A DNA stretch of 64,000 bases from Rhodococcus sp. SGAir0479 (GTDB lineage Bacteria > Actinomycetota > Actinomycetes > Mycobacteriales > Mycobacteriaceae), in contig NZ_CP039432.1 of the NCBI RefSeq assembly GCF_005484805.1, forward strand, positions 3,782,001-3,846,000, read 5' to 3'. Of this stretch, positions 8,522-16,145 are shown one piece after another. Made by a program: the position numbers and the translations under genes. The notes under the pieces were generated by a model. It worked only from the letters and a program-made list of their open reading frames with translations, was not told the DNA's origin and did no database searches. Each line of letters opens with the position of its first letter. Within the stretch, counting starts at the first letter, position 1.

Positions 8522-8539
8522 TAGTATATCTGTGAACTA
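8522..8539. promoter_or_regulatory. Operator-like site between marR and iclR
   Basis: TAGT-atATCTGTga-ACTA. Its reverse complement, TAGTtcACAGATatACTA, matches the site upstream of hmgA in 14 of 18 positions, including every base of TAGT, ACAGAT and ACTA. It lies 69 bp before the marR start and 120 bp before the iclR start, consistent with autoregulation. Confidence 0.6.
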
Positions 8540-8659
8540 TCTTCCCGCTGCCCCCTCGCCGCCCCCGGGAGCCGATGTCCGCTGGGTCGCCGGGCGTTGG
8601 CCCTCGCGCGGGGAGAGTCTGTACAAAGGATTGAAACCCCGGACCCGCGAAGGACACCC

Positions 8660-9343
8660 ATGAGCACACTGCAGACCCTGGACCGCGGGCTGCGTGCGCT
8701 CGACATCGTGGCGCAGTCGCCGTCCGGCATCTCGGTGGCCGATCTGGCCCGGGAGCTCGATGTCCACCGCGCCATCTGTTACCGCATCGTCGCGACACTC
8801 GAGGACCACTCGCTGGTGGCGCGCACCGCCGACGGCCGGATCCGGCTGGGCGTGGCGGCCGCGGTGCTCGCGTCCCGCTTCGAGCCCCAGTTCGCCGGTG
8901 ACGTCCAGCCGGTGCTCCACGCCCTCGCCGACGAGACGCGCGCGACGGCGTTCGTCTCCGCAGCTCAGGGCCAGAACTGCGTCGTGATCATGGTAGCCGA
9001 GCCGGAGGGCACGCTGCTGCGCGTGGGTTACCGGGTCGGCAGCAGCCATCCGATCGACCGCGGCGCGGCCGGCATCGCGATCCTGGCGCTGCGCCCCGAG
9101 TCGCCGTCCGACTCCGACGTCGTTCGCCAGGCCCGCGCCGACGGCTACAGCCTCACCCGCGGACAGCTCGAACACGGCGCGGTGGGCATCGCGTCGGGCA
9201 TCGCGCTCCCGCAGGGCTTCGGCTCGAGCGCGGGTCTCGAACGCAGTGTCGGTGTGGTCGCGATCGACGGCCTCGACACCGAGCGCGCCGCGGACGCCGT
9301 CAAGCGCACCGCGCGCGAGATCGAACACCTCATCAGCGTCTGA
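8660..9343 (+). CDS. IclR family transcriptional regulator
   Basis: A 227-residue IclR-type protein. An N-terminal winged helix-turn-helix (LDIVAQSPSGISVADLAREL, then HRAICYRIVATLEDHSLVAR) is followed by the effector domain with conserved GxSHPIDRGAAGIAIL and the C-terminal VGVVAIDGLD block. ATG at 8660 is taken as start, preceded by AAGGA. It is divergent from marR and upstream of the P450 gene on the same strand, separated by a hairpin and a good promoter. It probably controls the P450/carrier/hydrolase unit, whose promoter carries a GTGAC-N12-GTCAC repeat. Confidence 0.9.
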   Translation: MSTLQTLDRGLRALDIVAQSPSGISVADLARELDVHRAICYRIVATLEDHSLVARTADGRIRLGVAAAVLASRFEPQFAGDVQPVLHALADETRATAFVSAAQGQNCVVIMVAEPEGTLLRVGYRVGSSHPIDRGAAGIAILALRPESPSDSDVVRQARADGYSLTRGQLEHGAVGIASGIALPQGFGSSAGLERSVGVVAIDGLDTERAADAVKRTAREIEHLISV

Positions 9344-9436
9344 CGCTCCCCCGGGCGTCCGCGCACGTGTCGCGCGAACCCGCGCGGGAAGGGCGCGAAT
9401 CGCGGTGCCGGGCTCGGCGATCCGCCCTGTACCCCT

Positions 9437-9457
9437 ACCTCCGGACCGACCGGAGGT
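9437..9457 (+). terminator. Hairpin after iclR
   Basis: ACCTCCGG-accga-CCGGAGGT, a perfect 8-bp stem with a 5-nt loop, 94 bp after the iclR stop and just ahead of the P450 promoter. It is most simply a terminator without a long U-tract. Confidence 0.5.
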
Positions 9458-9476
9458 CTCGTTATCCGATCCGCAC

Positions 9477-9510
9477 TTGACCGTGAATGTGACCGCCCTT
9501 ACTCTGTCAC
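9477..9510 (+). promoter_or_regulatory. Promoter and operator-like repeat for the P450 gene
   Basis: TTGACC (9477-9482), a 17-nt spacer and TACTCT (9500-9505) form a good sigma-70-type promoter. An inverted repeat GTGAC (9489-9493)-N12-GTCAC (9506-9510) brackets the -10 box, so a bound regulator would block RNA polymerase. The neighbouring IclR protein is the obvious candidate. Confidence 0.55.
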
Positions 9511-9589
9511 GAGTTCGCTCACCGCTACACGGTGTGCGTTATTAGTAACTTCGCAGCTCAGCGTAGATCGACAAACGGAGATGCCAGTC

Positions 9590-11896
9590 ATGAGCGCATG
9601 CCCTATCGACCACTCGGCCCTGCAGTCCACGGGCTGCCCGGTTTCCGCGAATGCCGCCGCCTTCGATCCGTTCACCGGCCCCTACCAGGTGGACCCGGCG
9701 GCGTCGCTGCGCTGGTCGCGCGACGAGGAGCCGGTGTTCTTCAGCCCCGAGATCGGCTACTGGGTGGTGACCCGGTACGAGGACGTCAAGGCCGTCTTCC
9801 GGGACAACATCCTGTTCTCGCCCTCGATCGCACTCGAGAAGATCACCCCGGTCTCGGACGAGGCGACCGCGACGCTGGCGAAGTACGACTACGCGATGTC
9901 GCGCACCCTCGTGAACGAGGACGAGCCCGCGCACATGCCCCGGCGTCGGGCGCTGATGGACCCGTTCACGCCCAAGGAACTGGTCCACCACGAGCCGATG
10001 GTTCGCCGCCTCACCCGCGAGTACGTCGACCGCTTCGTCGAGTCCGGCAAGGCCGACCTGGTCGACGAGATGTTGTGGGAGGTCCCCCTCACCGTCGCGC
10101 TGCACTTCCTCGGCGTGCCGGAGGAGGACATGGACGAGCTGCGCAGCTACTCGATCGCGCACACCGTCAACACGTGGGGACGGCCCGCGGTCGAGGAGCA
10201 GGTCGCGGTCGCCGAGGCGGTCGGCAAGTTCTGGCAGTACGCCGGTCAGGTGCTCGACAAGATGCGCAAGGACCCGTCCGGGCACGGCTGGATGCCGTAC
10301 GGCATCCGGGTCCAGCAGGAACATCCAGACGTCGTCACCGACTCGTACCTGCACTCGATAATGATGGCGGGAATCGTTGCGGCACACGAGACCACCGCCA
10401 ATGCGTCGGCCAACGCCTTCCGTCTGCTGCTGGAGAACCGCAGCGTGTGGGAGGAGATCTGCGCCGATCCGAGCCTGATCCCGAACGCCGTCGAGGAGTG
10501 CCTGCGCCACTCGGGCTCGGTGGCCGCGTGGCGCCGCCTCGTCACCGCCGACACCACGATCGGCGGCATCGACATCCCCGAGGGCTCCAAGCTGTTGATC
10601 GTCACGTCGTCCGCGAACCACGACGAGCGCCACTTCGAGGGCGCCGACGACTTCGACATCCGCCGCGAGAACTCCAGCGACCACCTGACGTTCGGGTACG
10701 GCAGCCACCAGTGCATGGGCAAGAACCTCGCCCGCATGGAGATGCAGATCTTCCTCGAGGAGTTCACCAAGCGGCTCCCGCACATGGAACTGGTCCCCGA
10801 TCAAGAGTTCACCTACCTGCCCAACACGTCGTTCCGAGGTCCGGATCACGTGTGGGTGCAGTGGGATCCGGAGAAGAACCCCGAGCGCTCCGACCCGTCG
10901 ATCCTCGACGATCGCCGGCCGGTGAAGATCGGGGAGCCGTCGAAGACCAACATCTCGCGGACCGTGACGGTGGACGCGCTCACCACCGCCGCCGACGGTG
11001 TCCTGCGCGTGCGACTGGCCGATCCGTCGGGCAAGGCGCTGCCACGGTGGACTCCCGGCTCGCACATCGACGTCGAACTGGGTGACCTGTCGCGGCAGTA
11101 CTCGCTGTGCAGTGACCCGAACGACTTGTCGCACTACGAGATCGCGGTGCTCGAGGAGCCCGAGAGCCGCGGCGGTTCCCGCTACGTGCACCGCACGCTG
11201 CAGGTCGGGCACACGCTGAAGATGCGCGGACCGCGCAACCACTTCAAGCTCGACGCGGAGGCTCGGCGCTACATCTTCGTGGCGGGCGGCATCGGCGTCA
11301 CGCCGATCGTCGCGATGGCCGATCACGCCAAGGCCACCGGCAAGGACTACGAGATCCATTACTGCGGACGCGATGTCACGACGATGGCACTGCTCGACCG
11401 CCTCACCGCCGACCACGGCGACAAGCTCACGGTGCACGCGGCCGCGGCGGGCGACCGCCTCGACATCGCGGCCCTGCTCGCGACGCCGACTCCCGGCACC
11501 CAGATCTACTCGTGCGGTCCGGAGCGTCTGCTCACCGCGCTCGAGGACGCGACCGCGCACTGGCCCGAGGAATCCCTGCACGTCGAGCACTTCACGTCCA
11601 ACCTGGCCACGCTCGACCCGGCCGACGAGCACGCGTTCGAGGTGGAGCTGCGCGACTCCGGGCTGACCATCGAGGTGGCCGCCGACCAGACGGTGCTCGA
11701 CGCCCTGCGCGCGTCGAACATCGACATCCAGAGCGACTGCGAGGAGGGGCTGTGCGGATCGTGCGAAGCCCCCGTCCTCGACGGCGAGGTCGATCACCGC
11801 GACATGGTGCTCACCAAAACCGAACGGGCTCAGAACAAGACGATGATGACCTGCTGCTCGCGTGCGTGCGGCAAGAAGATCACCCTCGCGCTCTGA
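9590..11896 (+). CDS. Self-sufficient cytochrome P450 fused to a phthalate-dioxygenase-type reductase (CYP116B/P450RhF-like)
   Basis: A 768-residue three-part fusion. The P450 part has an I-helix AAHETTANA near residue 265, ECLR (ExxR) near 304 and the heme loop FGYGSHQCMG with Cys375. From about residue 440 a PFOR-type reductase follows: the FMN motif RQYSLCS, the NAD(P)H motif GGIGVTPI, and a C-terminal plant-type 2Fe-2S domain (CEEGLCGSC, then MTCC). Electrons pass NAD(P)H to FMN to 2Fe-2S to heme in one chain. The start at 9590 is preferred over 9581 because ACGGAG lies 9 nt upstream of it but directly abuts the earlier ATG. The adjacent carrier and hydrolase suggest uptake and hydroxylation of an aromatic compound; the substrate is unknown. 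Confidence 0.95.
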   Translation: MSACPIDHSALQSTGCPVSANAAAFDPFTGPYQVDPAASLRWSRDEEPVFFSPEIGYWVVTRYEDVKAVFRDNILFSPSIALEKITPVSDEATATLAKYDYAMSRTLVNEDEPAHMPRRRALMDPFTPKELVHHEPMVRRLTREYVDRFVESGKADLVDEMLWEVPLTVALHFLGVPEEDMDELRSYSIAHTVNTWGRPAVEEQVAVAEAVGKFWQYAGQVLDKMRKDPSGHGWMPYGIRVQQEHPDVVTDSYLHSIMMAGIVAAHETTANASANAFRLLLENRSVWEEICADPSLIPNAVEECLRHSGSVAAWRRLVTADTTIGGIDIPEGSKLLIVTSSANHDERHFEGADDFDIRRENSSDHLTFGYGSHQCMGKNLARMEMQIFLEEFTKRLPHMELVPDQEFTYLPNTSFRGPDHVWVQWDPEKNPERSDPSILDDRRPVKIGEPSKTNISRTVTVDALTTAADGVLRVRLADPSGKALPRWTPGSHIDVELGDLSRQYSLCSDPNDLSHYEIAVLEEPESRGGSRYVHRTLQVGHTLKMRGPRNHFKLDAEARRYIFVAGGIGVTPIVAMADHAKATGKDYEIHYCGRDVTTMALLDRLTADHGDKLTVHAAAAGDRLDIAALLATPTPGTQIYSCGPERLLTALEDATAHWPEESLHVEHFTSNLATLDPADEHAFEVELRDSGLTIEVAADQTVLDALRASNIDIQSDCEEGLCGSCEAPVLDGEVDHRDMVLTKTERAQNKTMMTCCSRACGKKITLAL

Positions 11897-11939
11897 CCCC
11901 TCTCCCCTCCCCCTTCTCCAGCACCCGAAAGGATCCGTC

Positions 11940-13289
11940 ATGGGATCACCGACCGTCACCGGGGCCGACGTGCCGCCGGGCCAGAGCGTGACCGATCAGC
12001 CACCCAAGTCCAGCTTCAAGCGTGTCCTCACCGGCAGCATGGCCGGGGCCGTGCTCGAGTGGTACGACTTCGCCATCTACGGCATCCTTGCCGCGACCGT
12101 TCTCGGTCCGCTGTTCTTCCCCGGCGACGACGGTGTCGCCAAGCTGCTGCTGGCCCTGGCCACTCAGGGCCTCGGCTTCGTCGCCCGCCCGCTCGGCGGC
12201 ATCGTCTTCGGGCACCTCGGTGACAAGTTCGGCCGCAAGCCGATGCTGGTCGCCACGTTCCTCATGCTGGGCACCGCGACCGCGGCGATCGGCCTGCTGC
12301 CGACGTACGACCAGATCGGCATCTGGGCGACGGTGCTGCTGGTGGTGCTGCGCATGATCCAGGGCTTCGCACTGGGTGGCGAGTTCGGCGCCGCGGTGCT
12401 GCTGGTCAGCGAGTACGGCGAGCCGAAGAAGCGTGGCTTCTGGGCGTCCTGGCCGCAGGCCGGTGCACCCATGGGCACCGTCCTGGCCACCGTCGTGGTG
12501 TCGGTGATCGGCCTGTTCCTCTCCGACGAGGCGTTCGACCAGTGGGGTTGGCGCGCCGCCTTCCTGTTCGCGATCCCGCTGCTGATCATCGGTTTCTGGG
12601 TGCGCCGCGGCGTCGAGGAGTCCCCGGTCTTCAAGGCCGCGCAGGAGAAGGCCGCGGCCGCCCCGGTGGCAGAGGAGCGGTCGTCGATCCTCCAGGCACT
12701 CTCGCGGCCGCGTGCCGTCCTCACCGGCCTGGGCATGCGCCTCGGTGAGAACATCGCGTTCTACGTGTACACGGTCTTCGTCATCGCCTACGCGACCACG
12801 TACTTCGACTTCCACCGCGGCGACATCATCATGGCCGTGACCTTCGCGTCGCTGTTCCAGTTCGTCGGCATGATCGGCGGCGGCGCGTGGTCCGACCGCG
12901 TAGGCCGCAAGACCGCGATGCTGGTGCCCGCGATCGTCCTGGTGGTGTGGGCGCCGGTGTTCTTCTGGCTGGTACAGCTCGAGAGCCTGCCGATGCTGTG
13001 GATCGGTGTGTGCGTGGGCGCGTTCTTCCACGGCATGCTCGCCGGCCCGGAGGCCGCGTGGATCACCGAGCTGTTCCCGACGCGGTACCGCTACGCCGGA
13101 TCGTCGCTGGTCTTCCAGGGATCGTCGATCATCGCCGGCGCCCCGGCCCCCTTCATCGCCGTGTGGCTCATCGAGAACTTCGGTGTCGGTATGGTGGTCG
13201 GCTACCTGGTGATCACGATGGCGATCACGGTGATCGCCCTCGCCTTCAGCCGGGAGACCAAGGGCGTCGAGCTCGACGACGTCGCATGA
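11940..13289 (+). CDS. MFS transporter, metabolite:H+ symporter (MHS) type
   Basis: A 449-residue inner-membrane carrier with about 12 hydrophobic segments. The first segment carries the MHS hallmark VLEWYDFAIYG. The GHLGDKFGRKPML loop between segments 2 and 3 and SDRVGRKTAML between 8 and 9 are MFS signatures. ATG at 11940 is preceded by AAAGGA. It follows the P450 gene by 43 nt and probably shares its transcript, importing the P450 substrate or a relative of it. Confidence 0.92.
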   Translation: MGSPTVTGADVPPGQSVTDQPPKSSFKRVLTGSMAGAVLEWYDFAIYGILAATVLGPLFFPGDDGVAKLLLALATQGLGFVARPLGGIVFGHLGDKFGRKPMLVATFLMLGTATAAIGLLPTYDQIGIWATVLLVVLRMIQGFALGGEFGAAVLLVSEYGEPKKRGFWASWPQAGAPMGTVLATVVVSVIGLFLSDEAFDQWGWRAAFLFAIPLLIIGFWVRRGVEESPVFKAAQEKAAAAPVAEERSSILQALSRPRAVLTGLGMRLGENIAFYVYTVFVIAYATTYFDFHRGDIIMAVTFASLFQFVGMIGGGAWSDRVGRKTAMLVPAIVLVVWAPVFFWLVQLESLPMLWIGVCVGAFFHGMLAGPEAAWITELFPTRYRYAGSSLVFQGSSIIAGAPAPFIAVWLIENFGVGMVVGYLVITMAITVIALAFSRETKGVELDDVA

Positions 13290-13292
13290 GCC

Positions 13293-13335
13293 GAAGGGTC
13301 CCTTCATGCGCGGTCAGCGCGTGCAGGGACCCTTC
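13293..13335 (+). terminator. Long hairpin between the carrier and hydrolase genes
   Basis: GAAGGGTCCCTTCATGCGC and GCGCGTGCAGGGACCCTTC can pair over 19 positions with two imperfect ones and a 5-nt loop (GGTCA). It starts 3 nt after the carrier stop and ends 12 nt before the hydrolase ribosome site (GAGGAG), so it could be a partial terminator or an mRNA processing/stability element. Confidence 0.6.
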
Positions 13336-13360
13336 AGCCGACCAGGTGAGGAGCACTCGA

Positions 13361-14122
13361 ATGGCAATCGCGCACAAGGTCGTCGGGCACGGTCCCGTCA
13401 GGGTGATCGCGCTGCACGGCTGGTTCGGAACCGCGGAGGGCTGGGGCATGCTGCCCGAGCTGATCGACCCCGACGTCTACACCTACGCGCTGCTCGACTA
13501 CCGCGGCTACGGCGCCCGCAAGGACGAGCCGGGCGAGTTCACGCTCGCAGAGATCTCGGCCGACACGCTCACCCTCGCCGACGAGCTCGGCTGGGACCGT
13601 TTCGCGCTCGTCGGCCACTCGATGGGCGGTGCCGCCGCGCTGCGCGTGCTGACGGACGCCGCCCATCGCGTGACCGCACTGATCGGTGTCAGCCCCGTAC
13701 CGGCGTCCGGGGTGCCGTTCGACGCGGACAGCGAGGCGCTGTTCTCCGGAGCCGAGGACGAGGACGACAACCGGTACGCGATCCTCGACTTCACGACCGG
13801 CAGCCGCCAGTCGCCGTACTGGCTCCGCCGGATGACGCAGTTCTCGGTGAACGAGTCGATCCGGCCGGCGGTCGGTGGGTACCTGCGGGCGTGGGCCGGG
13901 GCGGATTTCGCCGCGGATCTGCCACAGACCACCATCCCGATCGCCACGATCGTCGGCGAGCACGATCCGGCGCTGGGCGCGGAGACGATGAAGGCCACGT
14001 GGCTCGAACAGTTGCCACAATGCGAGCTCGACGTCCTCGCGAACGCCGGGCATTACGCGATGTTCGAGGCGCCGGTCGCGCTCGCCACCAGCCTCGACCG
14101 GGTGCTGTCCCGGCTGCAGTGA
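13361..14122 (+). CDS. Alpha/beta hydrolase
   Basis: A 253-residue alpha/beta-hydrolase-fold protein. Visible: oxyanion region LHGWFGTAEGW near residue 18, nucleophile elbow GHSMGG (Ser about 88), acid in GEHDPALG and His in NAGHYAMFE, so the triad is intact. GAGGAG lies 9 nt before the ATG. It is third in the P450-carrier run and probably hydrolyses an ester, lactone or C-C bond of the compound handled there. The family is too broad to name the substrate. Confidence 0.88.
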   Translation: MAIAHKVVGHGPVRVIALHGWFGTAEGWGMLPELIDPDVYTYALLDYRGYGARKDEPGEFTLAEISADTLTLADELGWDRFALVGHSMGGAAALRVLTDAAHRVTALIGVSPVPASGVPFDADSEALFSGAEDEDDNRYAILDFTTGSRQSPYWLRRMTQFSVNESIRPAVGGYLRAWAGADFAADLPQTTIPIATIVGEHDPALGAETMKATWLEQLPQCELDVLANAGHYAMFEAPVALATSLDRVLSRLQ

Positions 14123-14124
14123 CC

Positions 14125-14172
14125 GAACGACGAGAGCGCCGGCATCCTCCGATGTCGGCGCTCTCGTCGTTC
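14125..14172. terminator. Bidirectional terminator between convergent genes
   Basis: A very long stem: GAACGACGAGAGCGCCG (14125-14141) pairs perfectly with CGGCGCTCTCGTCGTTC (14156-14172). Five further pairs, one of them G-U, extend it to a CTCC tetraloop. It begins 2 nt after the hydrolase stop and ends 24 nt beyond the stop of the opposite gene. Confidence 0.9.
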
Positions 14173-14195
14173 GTGGACCCGGAAGTGGCCTTCGG

Positions 14196-14684
14196 TCAGG
14201 GCTTTCCGGTGAACACGGGGTCCTCGGGGGACCGCCGCGATCGCACCCAGGAGGGGGACAGGGTGTCCACGATCTCGTCGGTCACGGACTCGTCGAACAC
14301 GACGATGCGGTCCGCGATCCGCCACTGCCCGTCGCGGCGCTCGAAGCGGTCGACGTAACGGCACTTGACGGTGGCGCGCGACTGCGGACCGCCCGGGACC
14401 GCGGGCGCCTGCCGCAGGTAGCACAGGCAGTACGACTCGACGTTCGCCGTGTCGCCGTCGAGGTCGATCAACACGTTGGTGATGAAGTGCAGCGACGAGT
14501 CGATCGTGGCGTGCCGGGACTTCATGTCCTCGATCAGGCCGTCCACGGTGCCGACGTAGCCGCCGTGGTTGTCGATCGCGTCGGGGAAGTAGCAGTCCGC
14601 GACCCGTCGGAAGTCCTTGCGGTCCACCGCGCGTGCGTAGCGGTAGAGGACCTCGGTGATCTCCTGCTTGTCGTCGAGCGACAT
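14196..14684 (-). CDS. SnoaL-like/NTF2-fold protein
   Basis: A 162-residue member of the SnoaL_4-type cone-fold group, which includes ring-hydroxylating dioxygenase small subunits, ketosteroid-isomerase-like enzymes and dehydratases. Family features are the N-terminal helix EITEVLYRYARAVDRKDF, the CYFPDAIDNHGGY segment, SSLHFITNVLIDLDGD and the closing strands. ATG at 14684 is preferred to the one at 14690 because the GAGAG ribosome site abuts the latter. No oxygenase large subunit is nearby, so a dehydratase or isomerase role in the same pathway as the upstream genes is more likely. It is separated from the carrier gene by a strong hairpin. Confidence 0.8.
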   Translation of the reverse strand: MSLDDKQEITEVLYRYARAVDRKDFRRVADCYFPDAIDNHGGYVGTVDGLIEDMKSRHATIDSSLHFITNVLIDLDGDTANVESYCLCYLRQAPAVPGGPQSRATVKCRYVDRFERRDGQWRIADRIVVFDESVTDEIVDTLSPSWVRSRRSPEDPVFTGKP

Positions 14685-14709
14685 GTGCATCTCTCTTCTC
14701 GTACGAACG

Positions 14710-14741
14710 GGGCCCTGCCGGTGGCGACACCGGCAGGGCCC
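14710..14741 (-). terminator. Hairpin between the carrier gene and the SnoaL-like gene
   Basis: GGGCCCTGCCGGTG and CACCGGCAGGGCCC form a perfect 14-bp stem closed by the stable tetraloop GCGA. It lies 11 nt downstream of the carrier stop (14753) and 25 nt before the next start, so downstream expression is probably reduced or independently promoted. Confidence 0.8.
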
Positions 14742-14752
14742 GACGGGACGGA

Positions 14753-16108
14753 TCAGTCGACGCGGAGCTCGATGCCCTTGGTCTCCTTGACGAAGAAGAT
14801 CGCCCCGAGGGTGAGCAGCGCGCAGAAGACGAAGTAGTACGACGGCGCGAGGTTGTCGCCGGTGACGTCGATCAGCCACGTGGCGATGAACGGAGCGGTA
14901 CCACCGAGCGCCATGTTGGTGATGTTGTTGCCGAGCGCGAGACCGCTGTAGCGGACCGACGCCTTGAGCATCTCGACATACGTCACGTAGGACGCACCGT
15001 TGACCACCGACACCGCGATGAACAGCACCGACTGCCCGACGACCGCCTGCCAGATGCTGCCACCCGCCATGAGCATGAACATCGGGACACCCAGCACGAC
15101 GGCGGCGACGGTGCCGCTGAACAGCACGGGCTTGCGGCCGTAGCGGTCGGCCAGGTAACCGGCGATCGGGAGCGTGATGACACCCAGGACCAGGGCCAGC
15201 GACGTGGACAGGAAGGCGACGGTGGACGACTGCCCGCCGGCCTTCTGCAGGTAGGTCGCGGCGTACACCGAGGCGATGTAGTAGCCGCCCGTGATGAGTG
15301 CGCCCAGGAAGATGATCTTCACCAGCGACCCGCCCGAGCTGCGGAGCAGTTCCTTGACCGGGACCTTCGCGGTCTCCCCCTTGTCCTCGAGCTCCTTGAA
15401 CTGCGGGGTGTCCTCCATGTGGTTACGGATCCAGATGCCGACCACACCGATGACGACGCTGAGCAGGAACGGGATGCGCCACGCCCACGACAGGATCTGG
15501 TCCTCCGTGAACACCGAGGTCAGACCGAGCGCCACCAGCGATGCGACGAGCGAACCGAGGTAGGTGCCCGAGTTGACCATCGAGGTCTGGAATGCGCGCC
15601 ACTCGGCCGGCGCGGACTCCGAGACGAACGCGTTGGCGCCGCCCAGTTCGCCGCCGGCCGCGAAGCCCTGCAGGCAGCGGGCCAGCACCAGGATCGCCGT
15701 CGCCCAGAGGCCGAGCGTGACGTACGTCGGCATCAGGCCCATCGCCGCGGTCGCGACGACCATCAGCAGAATCGTCCAGGACAGGGCGTTCTTGCGGCCG
15801 TACTTGTCGCCGATGTGACCGAAGAAGATGCCGCCGGGCACCCGGAGGAAGAACGCGACCGCGAACGTCGCGAACGTGCCGAGCAACGCGGCGGTGTCGT
15901 CGCCGGACACGAAGAACAGCGACGCGATGATGGTCGCCATGTAGCCGTAGATGCCGAAGTCGTAGTACTCGACGACGGTGCCCACGATGGCCGCGCGCAC
16001 CACCTTGACGGTGGACTGCTTCGGCGGGGTCTGTGTCTGCACGGGATCCGGTCCTCGGGTGGGCTCGGGGTTACGAACCGCGGGCGCCGCAATGTCGTTC
16101 GTTGGCAT
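14753..16108 (-). CDS. MFS transporter, MHS type
   Basis: A 451-residue carrier with about 12 membrane segments. VVEYYDFGIYG in the first segment and GHIGDKYGRKNAL plus ADRYGRKPVLF loops are typical of the metabolite:H+ symporter branch. A 45-residue Pro/Thr-rich cytoplasmic N-terminus precedes segment 1. ATG at 16108 is chosen because AAAGGA lies 6 nt upstream. It follows the FAD dehydrogenase gene in a minus-strand operon and is likely the uptake system for the compound that operon degrades. Confidence 0.92.
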   Translation of the reverse strand: MPTNDIAAPAVRNPEPTRGPDPVQTQTPPKQSTVKVVRAAIVGTVVEYYDFGIYGYMATIIASLFFVSGDDTAALLGTFATFAVAFFLRVPGGIFFGHIGDKYGRKNALSWTILLMVVATAAMGLMPTYVTLGLWATAILVLARCLQGFAAGGELGGANAFVSESAPAEWRAFQTSMVNSGTYLGSLVASLVALGLTSVFTEDQILSWAWRIPFLLSVVIGVVGIWIRNHMEDTPQFKELEDKGETAKVPVKELLRSSGGSLVKIIFLGALITGGYYIASVYAATYLQKAGGQSSTVAFLSTSLALVLGVITLPIAGYLADRYGRKPVLFSGTVAAVVLGVPMFMLMAGGSIWQAVVGQSVLFIAVSVVNGASYVTYVEMLKASVRYSGLALGNNITNMALGGTAPFIATWLIDVTGDNLAPSYYFVFCALLTLGAIFFVKETKGIELRVD

Positions 16109-16145
16109 GGATGGTCCTTTGTAAATATCTGGCACGCACCAGGTG

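Noticed and set aside
9542-11959. 805-residue minus-strand open frame
   Set aside because: It lies opposite the P450-PFOR fusion, whose heme, FMN, NAD and 2Fe-2S motifs prove the plus strand is coding.
14196-14684. Ring-hydroxylating dioxygenase small subunit
   Set aside because: The fold group fits, but no Rieske large subunit, ferredoxin or reductase gene is present, so a SnoaL-like dehydratase/isomerase is preferred.
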